Below the pieces are notes generated by a model. The model ran no database searches and was not told the DNA's origin. It saw only the letters and a program-made list of their open reading frames with translations. Positions 14,962 to 25,002 of a stretch of 60,681 bases of DNA are shown here, one piece after another. The DNA comes from Ochrovirga pacifica (GTDB lineage Bacteria > Bacteroidota > Bacteroidia > Flavobacteriales > Flavobacteriaceae). The stretch is taken from positions 1 through 60,681 of the forward strand of contig NZ_AFPK01000040.1 in assembly GCF_000220525.1 (NCBI RefSeq), in the 5' to 3' direction. A program made the position numbers and the translations under genes. Numbering within the stretch: position 1 is the stretch's first letter; every line of letters begins with the position of its first letter.

Positions 14962-15588
14962 TTAGCAAATTTTATAAATTTCTTGAATGTTTTTTAAGAT
15001 GTTTTCAAAATCAATCTTAAGGTCAATCAGCTTACCTGAATGAATGTCAAATACCCAGCCATGTACAATCACTTCTCTTTCGGCAAATGCTTTTTGGTAT
15101 TGAGAGGTTTTTATCACATTAACACATTGTTCTTGCACGTTGAGTTCTACCAGTCGGTTGTAGCGTTCTTCTTCGTTTTCAATGGCATTCAACTCCTCTT
15201 TGTGCAATCTGTATACGTCTCTAATATTACGTAGCCAAGGGTTTAAAATTCCTAAATCTTGCGATTGCATGGCAGCTTTTACGCCTCCACAAAAATAATG
15301 ACCACATACCACAATGTGTTTTACTTTTAGATGTGTTACAGCATAGTCAATTACAGACATGGCACTTAAATCTGTGTTAGGAACCATGTTGGCAATATTG
15401 CGGTGTACAAAAGCATCGCCTGGGTTAACTCCCATTAACTCTTCGGCAGTTACTCGGCTGTCAGAGCATCCTATATATAAAATTTCAGGACTTTGTCCTT
15501 TAGACAGATTTTTAAAGTAATCAGCATCAATGCTAAGCTTTTCTTCTACCCATTTTTGATTGTTTTCAAATATATTTCTAAGTTTCAT
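14962..15588 (-). CDS. beta-class carbonic anhydrase
   Basis: The 208-residue protein interconverts CO2 and bicarbonate. The zinc site is complete: Cys41 and Asp43 in GCSDSRV, and His97 and Cys100 in CGHYFC; HRNIANMV (62-69) is also typical. No signal peptide, so cytoplasmic. It starts 24 bases after a SulP transporter gene and is surely co-transcribed with it; this pairing is common in marine bacteria and supports bicarbonate uptake with interconversion inside. The enzyme depends on zinc, which is relevant to the metallochaperone-type GTPase gene next door. Confidence 0.96.
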   Translation of the reverse strand: MKLRNIFENNQKWVEEKLSIDADYFKNLSKGQSPEILYIGCSDSRVTAEELMGVNPGDAFVHRNIANMVPNTDLSAMSVIDYAVTHLKVKHIVVCGHYFCGGVKAAMQSQDLGILNPWLRNIRDVYRLHKEELNAIENEEERYNRLVELNVQEQCVNVIKTSQYQKAFAEREVIVHGWVFDIHSGKLIDLKIDFENILKNIQEIYKIC

Positions 15589-15612
15589 AGATTTTATTTT
15601 AATTGTTAAAAC

Positions 15613-17136
15613 TTAAGATTTAATTACACGAATATGTGACATCGTTTGATCTTGCTTGTGTAAATCCAGATCCAAATCTATTAACGTAAGAGTGATCTTT
15701 TTATTTTCTGCTTTGATGGAAAAATCTTCAATAATCTCAATAATATCTCTGTGAATAAATTGTGTTTTGGTAGCACTAATAGTAACGTTACTCTCTTCGG
15801 GTATTTTGTCTAATACCTTTAATACAGAAGCTTTGTTCAAAAAAGTTACATCTTCAGACAATTCTATAGTATAAGATCCTTTTTCTCCTTCGTTTTCTTC
15901 TTCTAAAAAGTATGGAATTTTATAGTTGTTTCTTAGAATGATAAAAATAGCTACAACCATCCCCAGGCCAATTCCTTTTAACAAATCCGTACCTACAATT
16001 CCTACAATGGTAACTATAAAAGGAATAAACTGACTCATTCCTTCGCTATACATTTTCTTAAATGTTGCTGGGCTTGCTAGTTTGTATCCTACAATCAATA
16101 AAATGGCCGCCAAAGTAGCAAGTGGAATTTTATTCAACAATACAGGAATACAGATAATGCTAATCAGCAATAAAAAGCCATGTAATATAGCCGATGTTTT
16201 GGTTTTTCCACCAGCCTGCATGTTGGCAGAACTACGAACAATTACTTGGGTTACGGGCAAACCACCAATAAGACCAGCACACATGTTTCCTATTCCTTGT
16301 GCAATTAATTCTGTGTTTGTAGAGGTTGTTCTTTTCAAAGGGTCTTGTTTGTCTGTAGCTTCTACACACAATAAGGTTTCTAAGCTTGCTACAACGGCAA
16401 TTACAATTCCTGTAACGTACACATCTTTGTTTCCTAGACCTTCTGCAAAATCAGGAAAAGTAAAACTTGCAAAAAACTCTTCGGTAGACGATGCTACAGG
16501 GATTTTTACCAAATAGTCTGGAGCAATGTCTACGGCAAAATTAGCTAATAAGATACTAATAATTACCGCTAGTAAAGGACCTGGAAGCTGACCTACAAAA
16601 GGAATTTTTTTGACAAACGAACTTTGCCAAAGAATTAAAATAGCTAAAGAAATAATGGTAATTAGAGTTACATTTACATTAATTCCTTCAGAAATAGCAT
16701 CTAAGCTCAGTGCTTTAATTCCAACAGCATCGTCCAATTGTTTATAAAAAATTAAAATTCCGATTCCTGCCAACATTCCTTTAATTACAGAAGATGGAAA
16801 GTAATAAGCAATTATTCCTGCTTTAAAAAATCCCATAATCAGCTGTATAGCTCCACCAATAACTACGGCAACTAAAAATATATTAAAAGAGCCCAAGTCT
16901 GTAATGGCGTTTAGTACAATTACTGCAAGACCTGCAGCAGGTCCGCTAACTCCCAAAGGAGAGTTGCTAAAACTTCCGACTACGATTCCTCCAATAATAC
17001 CACTAATTAAACCCGAGTACAAAGGGGCACCAGAAGCCAAAGCAATTCCCAAACATAAAGGAAGGGCGACTAAAAAAACTACAATACTAGCAGAAAAATC
17101 GTGTTTGATATTTTTTTTAAAAGAAGCAAAATTCAT
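15613..17136 (-). CDS. SulP-family anion transporter (bicarbonate/sulfate type)
   Basis: The 507-residue inner-membrane protein has about 12 hydrophobic segments in its first 400 residues. SulP landmarks include ALPLCLGIALASGAPLYSGL near 25-45 and SGPAAGLAVIV near 65. A short STAS-like cytoplasmic domain follows (about 420-507). Pairing with carbonic anhydrase suggests a BicA-type bicarbonate carrier rather than a sulfate importer, but the substrate cannot be read from sequence alone. It lies between a 109-residue membrane protein (38 bases upstream) and carbonic anhydrase (24 bases downstream), forming a three-gene operon. Confidence 0.94.
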   Translation of the reverse strand: MNFASFKKNIKHDFSASIVVFLVALPLCLGIALASGAPLYSGLISGIIGGIVVGSFSNSPLGVSGPAAGLAVIVLNAITDLGSFNIFLVAVVIGGAIQLIMGFFKAGIIAYYFPSSVIKGMLAGIGILIFYKQLDDAVGIKALSLDAISEGINVNVTLITIISLAILILWQSSFVKKIPFVGQLPGPLLAVIISILLANFAVDIAPDYLVKIPVASSTEEFFASFTFPDFAEGLGNKDVYVTGIVIAVVASLETLLCVEATDKQDPLKRTTSTNTELIAQGIGNMCAGLIGGLPVTQVIVRSSANMQAGGKTKTSAILHGFLLLISIICIPVLLNKIPLATLAAILLIVGYKLASPATFKKMYSEGMSQFIPFIVTIVGIVGTDLLKGIGLGMVVAIFIILRNNYKIPYFLEEENEGEKGSYTIELSEDVTFLNKASVLKVLDKIPEESNVTISATKTQFIHRDIIEIIEDFSIKAENKKITLTLIDLDLDLHKQDQTMSHIRVIKS

Positions 17137-17174
17137 AAGTTTAGTTTGTTTGTTAGTGAAAAAGTAACTTTTGT

Positions 17175-17504
17175 CTAAGCATTTACGCTATCTGGTGGAG
17201 GCGTTTGTATTTTTGAATTAAGGACTCCAACCTTTAGCGATTCATAAAAAACAATATCGATAAGTAGTCTGTTGTTAAGAAAATTGAAACATACACCGTT
17301 TGTATTGTATAAGTGCTGCACATCGTTAAGGTGGTTGTTTTCTTGGATTTTGTTTTCCTCTTCTAGCAGAAGCGTGATATTGTCTTTGCTTTGTTCTGTA
17401 AAAGAGTCCAAAGAAACCATTAAACTAGGTGCAAATACCACACAGAACATTAGGCTTAGAATGGCAAAGCCGCTAAGAAAATACGTTTTGTGTGGTGTAT
17501 GCAT
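17175..17504 (-). CDS. small membrane-anchored protein of unknown function, upstream of SulP
   Basis: A 109-residue protein with one N-terminal hydrophobic segment (about 10-32), then an acidic, Asn-rich periplasmic or cytoplasmic part ending IQTPPPDSVNA. The middle contains a short helix rich in Glu (about 40-55). I recognise no family. It is first in the probable operon with the SulP transporter and carbonic anhydrase, so it may help bicarbonate uptake or be a regulatory partner. Coding is supported by its position and an ATG at 17504; low conservation cannot be excluded. Confidence 0.6.
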   Translation of the reverse strand: MHTPHKTYFLSGFAILSLMFCVVFAPSLMVSLDSFTEQSKDNITLLLEEENKIQENNHLNDVQHLYNTNGVCFNFLNNRLLIDIVFYESLKVGVLNSKIQTPPPDSVNA

Positions 17505-17536
17505 TTAAGATGGTTTTTCTTAAATATAGACAATTT

Positions 17537-18811
17537 TTAAGATATCATGTCAAAACCAGTATAAGGAATTAATACGTCTGGAATTTTAATTCCTTCGGGA
17601 GTTTGATAATTTTCTAAAATAGCAGCCAATACTCTTGGCAATGCCAATGAACTACCGTTTAATGTATGAGCCAAAGTGCTTTTTCCTTCTGCGTTTTTAT
17701 AACGCAACTTTAAACGATTGGCTTGAAATGTTTCAAAATTAGAGACAGAACTAATTTCTAACCATCGATCTTGACCTGTAGAAAAAACCTCAAAATCGTA
17801 GGTTAATGTAGATGTAAATCCTAAGTCTCCACCGCATAAGTTCAAAATTCGATAAGGCAATTTTAGTTCTCCTAAAATCTCTTTAACGTGTGTAACCATG
17901 CCATTAAGTGCTTCGGCAGATTTATCAGGATGTTCTATTCGTACTATTTCTACTTTGTCAAATTGATGCAATCGGTTTAAACCGCGAACATGCGCTCCGT
18001 AAGAACCTGCTTCACGTCTAAAACATGGAGTGTAACCTGTTAAGCAAATAGGAAAATCATCTTCTTTTAACAAATCTCCTCTAAAAATATTGGTCATAGG
18101 TACTTCTCCTGTAGGGATTAGGTACAAATCATCTATGGTAACATGATACATTTGTCCTTCTTTGTCAGGCAATTGCCCAGTTCCCATTCCAGAAGCTTCG
18201 TTTACCAAATGAGGAACTTGTGTTTCTTCGTAGCCTGCTGCTGTATTTTTATCTAAAAAATAGTTGATTAAGGCACGTTGCAATCGGGCACCTTTTCCTC
18301 GGTATACAGGAAAACCAGCTCCAGTAATTTTATTTCCCAATTCAAAATCAATCAAATTGTATTTTTTAGCCAATTCCCAATGTGGCAAAGCCCCTGAGTG
18401 TAGTTCAGGTTTTTCTCCAGCTTCAAAAACAGTAATGTTGTCATCTTCACTAGATCCTGCAGGAACTATTTTGTTAGGAACGTTAGGAATGGTATATAAC
18501 AAGTTTAGCAATTTTTGCTCTGCTTGGTTAAATTCCTCTTGCAATTCCTTGGCACTGATTTTTAGCTTTCCGGACTTTTCTTTTAATATGTTTGCTTTTT
18601 GAACCTCTCCTGATTTAAAAAGAAGACCAATTTCTTTGTTCAGGGAATTAGACTCTGCCAAAACTTTATCGAGCTTAGCTTGTGTGCTTCTTTTCAATTC
18701 ATCCGTAGCAATTACATCTTCTATAATTGCAACTGCATCTTTAAAGTTACGCTTGGCCAATCCAGCCAAAACTTCTTCTTTATTTTCTCTGATAAATGGT
18801 ACTTGTAACAT
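17537..18811 (-). CDS. serS: seryl-tRNA synthetase
   Basis: The 424-residue cytoplasmic enzyme charges tRNA-Ser (and tRNA-Sec where present). The N-terminal helical hairpin (about 25-105) that grips the tRNA long arm is followed by the class II catalytic core. Motif 2 is visible in CFRREAGSYGAHVRGLNRLH (about 263-282), and motif 3 in NGSSLALPRVLAAILENYQ (about 387-405). Length is standard. It follows ribF (71 bases) on the same strand, but a symmetric promoter element lies just upstream, so it likely has its own start. Confidence 0.98.
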   Translation of the reverse strand: MLQVPFIRENKEEVLAGLAKRNFKDAVAIIEDVIATDELKRSTQAKLDKVLAESNSLNKEIGLLFKSGEVQKANILKEKSGKLKISAKELQEEFNQAEQKLLNLLYTIPNVPNKIVPAGSSEDDNITVFEAGEKPELHSGALPHWELAKKYNLIDFELGNKITGAGFPVYRGKGARLQRALINYFLDKNTAAGYEETQVPHLVNEASGMGTGQLPDKEGQMYHVTIDDLYLIPTGEVPMTNIFRGDLLKEDDFPICLTGYTPCFRREAGSYGAHVRGLNRLHQFDKVEIVRIEHPDKSAEALNGMVTHVKEILGELKLPYRILNLCGGDLGFTSTLTYDFEVFSTGQDRWLEISSVSNFETFQANRLKLRYKNAEGKSTLAHTLNGSSLALPRVLAAILENYQTPEGIKIPDVLIPYTGFDMIS

Positions 18812-18818
18812 ATCAAAA

Positions 18819-18839
18819 TTATATTTGCAGCAAATATAA
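18819..18839. promoter_or_regulatory. palindromic -7 element upstream of serS
   Basis: TTATATTTGC (18819-18828), a central A, then GCAAATATAA (18830-18839) is a perfect 10-1-10 inverted repeat. Both strands carry TATATTTG, which matches the Bacteroidetes -7 consensus TAnnTTTG. On the minus strand this would give a very short leader for serS. The plus-strand copy would fire antisense into the 3' end of ribF. It could also be an operator. Confidence 0.6.
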
Positions 18840-18881
18840 TCTTTCCATGCTAAGGTAAAAACAATCTGTATAGGAAGATGT

Positions 18882-19829
18882 TTATAGCAGGTTTAATTTT
18901 TTTAGAAAATCTAGACTGTTTTTTTTGTCGGTTTGGAGCTGTTCCTTGAGTGCTTCTAGCGCATAAAAATTACGTTCGTCTCTTAGGTAGTGTAAAAACT
19001 CTACTTTAATTTCTTGATCATAAATATTTTGGTTAAAATCAAACAAGTGAGCTTCTATAGATTTGCTACTGCCTCCTACTGTAGGACGTGTTCCTATATT
19101 TAACATTCCATAATAAGTTACTTGTTGATAAGTAGCTCTAATTACATAAGCTCCATTTTTGGGAGTTAGTTTGTAAAGTTGCGGAATTTTAATGTTGGCA
19201 GTAGGAAAACCTAGTGTGTTTCCAATTTGTGCTCCCTGAACCACCACTCCGTTAATAAAAAATGGCGTGGTAAGGTATTCGTTTGCAGTGGCAATTGCTC
19301 CTTCATTTAAAGCAGTTCTAATTTTGGTAGAACTTACGGCAATATTATCAATGTCCTGAGCTTTGATTTCTTTTAAGCTAAAATCAAAAGTGTGGCTTAG
19401 TTCTTTAAGTTGTTCAAAGTCGCCTTCTCGATTTTTTCCAAAACGATGATCGTAACCAATTACCAATTGTTTTACGTTTAATTTATCTACCAAAACATCT
19501 CTTACAAAATCAAATGCTGTAAGATTAGAAAACTCTTTGTCAAAAGGATGAATAACTAAGTAATCCAAATCTGTTTGGGAGAGGATTTCAATACGCTCGT
19601 CTATGGTGTTGATGAGTTTGATGGAGTTGTTGGCTTGAATGACCATCCTGGGATGAGGAAAAAAAGTCAACAACACCGATTTTAGCTTTTTAGCTTTCGC
19701 ATCAGCGAACAATCGACTCAATAGTTTTCTATGACCGACATGTACACCATCAAAAGTTCCGATAGTAACAACGGTGTCTATGTCTTCGGGAAAGTTTTTG
19801 TAATTGTGAATTACTTCCAAGGGACTCAT
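18882..19829 (-). CDS. ribF: bifunctional riboflavin kinase / FAD synthetase
   Basis: The 315-residue protein makes FMN and FAD from riboflavin and ATP. The N-terminal nucleotidyl transferase domain (about 1-180) has TIGTFDGVHVGHRKLL (22-37). The C-terminal riboflavin kinase domain (about 185-310) has GFPTANI and MLNIGTRPTVGG. Length and domain order match the bacterial bifunctional family. ATG at 19829 gives the standard N-terminus. It is followed by serS on the same strand. No flavin riboswitch is visible in the short divergent region upstream. Confidence 0.97.
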   Translation of the reverse strand: MSPLEVIHNYKNFPEDIDTVVTIGTFDGVHVGHRKLLSRLFADAKAKKLKSVLLTFFPHPRMVIQANNSIKLINTIDERIEILSQTDLDYLVIHPFDKEFSNLTAFDFVRDVLVDKLNVKQLVIGYDHRFGKNREGDFEQLKELSHTFDFSLKEIKAQDIDNIAVSSTKIRTALNEGAIATANEYLTTPFFINGVVVQGAQIGNTLGFPTANIKIPQLYKLTPKNGAYVIRATYQQVTYYGMLNIGTRPTVGGSSKSIEAHLFDFNQNIYDQEIKVEFLHYLRDERNFYALEALKEQLQTDKKNSLDFLKKLNLL

Positions 19830-19900
19830 GAATTTTGGCCAAATTTAAGAAACTATTTAAGAGTGATGATTGAAGAAAACGTAAAAAAATCGATTTTTTT

Positions 19901-19913
19901 TATCAAATTGATA
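19901..19913. promoter_or_regulatory. short palindrome in the ribF / TonB receptor divergent region
   Basis: TATCAAATTGATA is a perfect 6-1-6 inverted repeat, 62 bases upstream of the receptor start codon. It could be an operator for a dimeric regulator. In DNA this AT-rich, chance is a fair alternative. Confidence 0.3.
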
Positions 19914-19975
19914 GTGTCATATTATCGTATGTTTATTTTTTTTGTAAATTAGAATAAACAACCTAACCCAAAACT

Positions 19976-22852
19976 ATGAGAACTAAACTATTACTTACAT
20001 TCTTTACATTGCTATGTGTTAATTTTTACGGACAGAATACCGTAATTGTAAAAGGAAAAGTAGTCAACTCCCAAGACAACACACCCGTCATAACAGCCAC
20101 AATTTCGGTAACCAAGTCACCAGAAATAGGTGTGGTTGATGAAAACGGAGCGTTTGTGTTAGAAATCAAAAAAGCCCCACCAGTAGAAATCCATATCAAT
20201 GCAATTGGTTACAAAGAATACAAACAAAAGGTGTACACTACTAATAAAGAGTTGTTAATTTTGTTAGAAGAAGATGTTACCAGTCTCGATCAGGTAGTTA
20301 TTTCCGCTTCTAGAACCCCAGAGCGTGTTTTTGAATCTCCTGTTTCTATTGAAAGAATGGGGGCAAAGGTGGTAGAAACAACTACCTCGCCAAGTTTTTA
20401 TGATGGATTGGAAAACTTAAAAGGAGTAGATATTAACTCAAGTAGTTTAACATTTAAATCTATAAACACCAGAGGATTTGCTTCATTTGCCAACACACGT
20501 TTTGTACAGTTGGTAGATGGAATGGACAATTCCTCTCCAGGATTAAACTTTCCTTTGGGGAACTTAATTGGTCTAAACGAGCTAGATGTGCAATCTGTTG
20601 AGTTGTTGCCAGGAGCTTCCTCGGCTTTATATGGAGCCAATGCCTTTAACGGAATTATGTTTATGAGAAGCAAAAACCCATTTACACATCAAGGAACTAG
20701 TGTGTACGGAAAAGCAGGGGTTACTTCATCAGAAAATGCAGGAACCAACAGTTATGTAGATGTTGGAGCAAGAGTAGCAAAAAAAATCAATGACAAGTTT
20801 GCTGTAAAATTTACAACCTCTTTCTTAAAAGCCACAGATTGGTTTGCAACAGATACCCGTAATTTAAGTGATGATGGAGTCGCTATTGACGGAGATCGTA
20901 GTACGTTAGACTATAACGGTATAAACATTTACGGAGATATTATCAAAACAGATATTAAAGAAGTAGCACAGTCGCTAGAAGCCATGGGAGCAAGAACCTT
21001 AGGAGGAAACCCCATAGATGCAGACGATTTTAACAAGGAAGATGTTTCTAGAACAGGATATGCAGAACAAGATTTAATCAATAATGATACAGACAATTTT
21101 AGAGCAGCTTTAGCTTTGCACTTTAAACCTTTTGAAAATGATAAGGATACAGAAATTATTTTTAGCAGTAAGTTTGGAACCGGAAATACCATGTATCATG
21201 GAGCTAGCAGGTATGCGTTAAGAAACTTTATCATGCATCAACATAAATTAGAGTTTCAATCCAAACACTTAATGTTTCGTAGTTATATAACCTTAGAAGA
21301 TGCAGGAGATTCTTACGATGTGCGTTTTGCAGGAATCAATACGCTAAGTGCCAATGGAGCAAACAACCAATGGTTTGGAACCTATGCAACAGTGTATGCT
21401 TCGGCAATTAATGGAGAGTTGGCAGGTTCAGGAGTTCCTGCAAATGTACCTACAGCAGCTCATGCAGTTGCTAGACTTCAAGCAGATACAGCTGTTAGAT
21501 TAGAACCAGGAACCGAGGAGTTTAAAAATACATTCAACCAAGTAATAAAAAATCCTGACTTACTTACAGGAGCAAAATTTGTAGATAGTTCTAAATTGTT
21601 TCACTCAGACCTGAATTATAATTTTAAAGAGTTGATTGAATTTGCAGAAGTACAAATAGGAGGATCAGCAAGAAGGTATGTGTTAAATTCACAAGGAACC
21701 ATTTTTACGGATACCAAAGATGAAGATATTTCTTATGATGAATATGGAATCTATACCCAATTGCAGAAAAAAGTTTGGGATAATAAAGTAAAACTAACAG
21801 GATCTATCCGTTATGACAAAGCTCAGAATTTTGATGGAAATTTTTCTCCAAGATTTTCGGCTTCTTACAGCCCTGATGTAGAAAAAAATCACAACATTAG
21901 AGCTTCGGTACAAACAGGATTTAGAAACCCTACAACACAAGACCAGTACATTGGGTTAAATTTAGGAAATGCTATCTTAATAGGTTCTGCAGCAGACAAC
22001 CTAAGCCGTTATCAACTAGATGTACCCAATAGTGGTGCAGCACAACAACAAGGTTTTGCTGCTAGCACAAATTTTACAGGAACTTTGGCTTATCAAAACT
22101 CATTTACCTTATCTTCTATTCGTAAATTTTCTGCAACTCAGAACCCAGCAGATTTACAAGCAGCAGATGTAACTTTGGTAAAACCAGAGCAAGTAACTTC
22201 TTATGAAGTAGGGTATAGAGGAAAAGTAGCTAAAAGAACAGTTTTAGACATAAGTGCATACTACAGTCAGTACAGAGATTTTATCTCTATCAACACAGTA
22301 ATTACCCCTCATTATGGAAGCAATACACTGCAAGATATTCATCCTGTTATCAACGTGCCAAATGCAGTTTTGGCAGTTGCGAATGGAGATTATACAGCGG
22401 TTAGAGTATATACTAACTCTAAAGTAGATGTAAGTTCAGTAGGTGTAAATGCAGGTTTGGAAACAAAAGTTTTTGGTGATTTTGATTTTGGAATCAACTA
22501 TACATATGCATCTCAAGATTTTGATCAATCAGAAGACCCAGATTTTGCAACTTCTTTTAACACGCCCGAGCACAAAGTAAAAATTGCTTTTGGACACGAT
22601 AATGTATATAAAGGACTAGGTTTTGGAATCAATGGGCGTTGGCAAGATGCTTTTTATTGGCAATCCTCGTTTATGGATGGTCAAATAGATGCAAGAACAT
22701 TGGTAGATGCACAATTGATGTATAATATTGCAAATTGGAACTCTAAAATAAAAGTAGGGGGAGCCAATATTTTAGGACACGAATACCAATCAGCACCAGG
22801 TACAGGAACAATAGGATCTCAGTTTTATGGTTCTTGGGTATACAATTTTTAA
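19976..22852 (+). CDS. TonB-dependent outer-membrane receptor
   Basis: The 958-residue protein has a signal peptide (about 1-20), a carboxypeptidase-like regulatory domain (about 23-105), and a plug domain (about 120-235, with SALYGANAFNGI). A C-terminal 22-strand barrel follows, ending in Tyr-Asn-Phe as outer-membrane proteins commonly do. There is no STN domain, so it is unlikely to be a FecR-type transducer. It stands alone, without a SusD partner, and ends at a strong terminator. Ligand unknown: siderophore, cofactor, peptide or small glycan are all possible. Plug motifs RGFASFANTRFVQLVDG are typical of the CirA/FepA-like group rather than SusC. Confidence 0.93.
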   Translation: MRTKLLLTFFTLLCVNFYGQNTVIVKGKVVNSQDNTPVITATISVTKSPEIGVVDENGAFVLEIKKAPPVEIHINAIGYKEYKQKVYTTNKELLILLEEDVTSLDQVVISASRTPERVFESPVSIERMGAKVVETTTSPSFYDGLENLKGVDINSSSLTFKSINTRGFASFANTRFVQLVDGMDNSSPGLNFPLGNLIGLNELDVQSVELLPGASSALYGANAFNGIMFMRSKNPFTHQGTSVYGKAGVTSSENAGTNSYVDVGARVAKKINDKFAVKFTTSFLKATDWFATDTRNLSDDGVAIDGDRSTLDYNGINIYGDIIKTDIKEVAQSLEAMGARTLGGNPIDADDFNKEDVSRTGYAEQDLINNDTDNFRAALALHFKPFENDKDTEIIFSSKFGTGNTMYHGASRYALRNFIMHQHKLEFQSKHLMFRSYITLEDAGDSYDVRFAGINTLSANGANNQWFGTYATVYASAINGELAGSGVPANVPTAAHAVARLQADTAVRLEPGTEEFKNTFNQVIKNPDLLTGAKFVDSSKLFHSDLNYNFKELIEFAEVQIGGSARRYVLNSQGTIFTDTKDEDISYDEYGIYTQLQKKVWDNKVKLTGSIRYDKAQNFDGNFSPRFSASYSPDVEKNHNIRASVQTGFRNPTTQDQYIGLNLGNAILIGSAADNLSRYQLDVPNSGAAQQQGFAASTNFTGTLAYQNSFTLSSIRKFSATQNPADLQAADVTLVKPEQVTSYEVGYRGKVAKRTVLDISAYYSQYRDFISINTVITPHYGSNTLQDIHPVINVPNAVLAVANGDYTAVRVYTNSKVDVSSVGVNAGLETKVFGDFDFGINYTYASQDFDQSEDPDFATSFNTPEHKVKIAFGHDNVYKGLGFGINGRWQDAFYWQSSFMDGQIDARTLVDAQLMYNIANWNSKIKVGGANILGHEYQSAPGTGTIGSQFYGSWVYNF

Positions 22853-22878
22853 AGAAGCATTTTTAAACTAATGATCAT

Positions 22879-22924
22879 AAAGGAGGTTTCAAACTTTGGT
22901 TTTGAAACCTCCTTTATTTTTTTA
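22879..22924 (+). terminator. strong intrinsic terminator after the TonB-dependent receptor
   Basis: A perfect 15-base stem (AAAGGAGGTTTCAAA at 22879-22893 with TTTGAAACCTCCTTT at 22901-22915), a seven-base loop and then A followed by eight T. Confidence 0.93.
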
Positions 22925-22934
22925 TAAAATCAAG

Positions 22935-22964
22935 TTGTGAACATTAATAAAAAATATATCTTTG
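22935..22964 (+). promoter_or_regulatory. atpD promoter (Bacteroidetes type)
   Basis: TTG (22935-22937), 19 bases, then TATCTTTG (22957-22964): an exact match to TTG-N19-TAnnTTTG. The predicted leader is about 65 bases before the atpD start at 23032. Confidence 0.75.
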
Positions 22965-23004
22965 CAGACAATTAAATCGCTGAACTGATTTAGAATTGAA
23001 CTAG

Positions 23005-24540
<1,536 letters not shown>

Positions 24541-24563
24541 GTCAATGAACAATTTGCAATGAG

Positions 24564-24632
24564 CAATTAACAATAAGTTTTAATTGACCATTTGTAAAGT
24601 ATTGAACATTGCTAATTATTAATTGTTAATTG
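24564..24632. repeat. AT-rich inverted-repeat element between atpD and atpC
   Basis: CAATTAACAAT (24564-24574) and ATTGTTAATTG (24622-24632) are perfect inverted repeats, with further partial copies of GCAAT and AACAAT around them. It fills almost all of the 99-base gap inside a two-gene operon. It resembles the short AACAATTAAC-type intergenic repeats seen in many Flavobacteria. Confidence 0.5.
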
Positions 24633-24639
24633 ATAAAAA

Positions 24640-24933
24640 ATGTATTTAGAAATAGTATCACCAGAGGCTGTCTTGTTTTCATCAGAAGTAGATTCTGTAA
24701 CGGTTCCAGGAGCCCAAGGAGAATTTCAAATGTTAAACAATCACGCTGCCATTGTTTCGGAATTAACCAAAGGATTGGTAAAAGTTCATGTACACTCTCA
24801 AGAACATTTAGAGCTGAATGAATTGACTGGAGGTTTGGAACGACATGTTGATGATGATAAAATTTTAACTTTGAAGATTAAAAGCGGAACGGTTGAAATG
24901 AAAGACAATAAGGTTATTGTTTTGGCAGACTAA
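24640..24933 (+). CDS. atpC: ATP synthase F1 subunit epsilon
   Basis: A 97-residue protein covering only the N-terminal beta-sandwich domain of subunit epsilon (MYLEIVSPEAVLFSSEVDSV, PGAQGEFQMLNNHAA). The C-terminal helical hairpin that inhibits ATP hydrolysis in E. coli (135-140 residues) is missing. That short form is common in Bacteroidetes, so this is not a truncation. It couples the rotor to the F1 head. It is co-transcribed with atpD and followed by a terminator at 24957. Confidence 0.96.
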   Translation: MYLEIVSPEAVLFSSEVDSVTVPGAQGEFQMLNNHAAIVSELTKGLVKVHVHSQEHLELNELTGGLERHVDDDKILTLKIKSGTVEMKDNKVIVLAD

Positions 24934-24956
24934 GTCAAACATAAAATATATTAAAG

Positions 24957-24987
24957 AACGCTATCTATTTTTTAGATAGCGTTTTTT
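24957..24987 (+). terminator. intrinsic terminator after atpDC
   Basis: AACGCTATCTA (24957-24967) pairs perfectly with TAGATAGCGTT (24973-24983) around a five-T loop, then four more T. Confidence 0.9.
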
Positions 24988-24994
24988 ATTTTTG
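24987..24994 (+). promoter_or_regulatory. -7 box of the biotin operon, almost leaderless
   Basis: TATTTTTG matches TAnnTTTG exactly and ends eight bases before the bioF ATG at 25003, so the transcript would have a leader of only a few bases. It overlaps the T tract of the preceding terminator. No clear -33 TTG at the best spacing. Confidence 0.5.
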
Positions 24995-25002
24995 TAGGCT
25001 AT

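Noticed and set aside
16082..16516. Open frame of 144 codons opposite the SulP transporter gene
   Set aside because: It is antisense to a conserved transporter, has no recognisable domain and its composition mirrors the membrane helices on the other strand.
19976..22852. Part of a polysaccharide utilisation locus
   Set aside because: There is no SusD, glycosidase or FecR partner nearby, and the plug is not of SusC type.
24640..24933. Possible truncated epsilon subunit
   Set aside because: The missing C-terminal hairpin is common in Bacteroidetes AtpC, and the gene is followed by a normal terminator.
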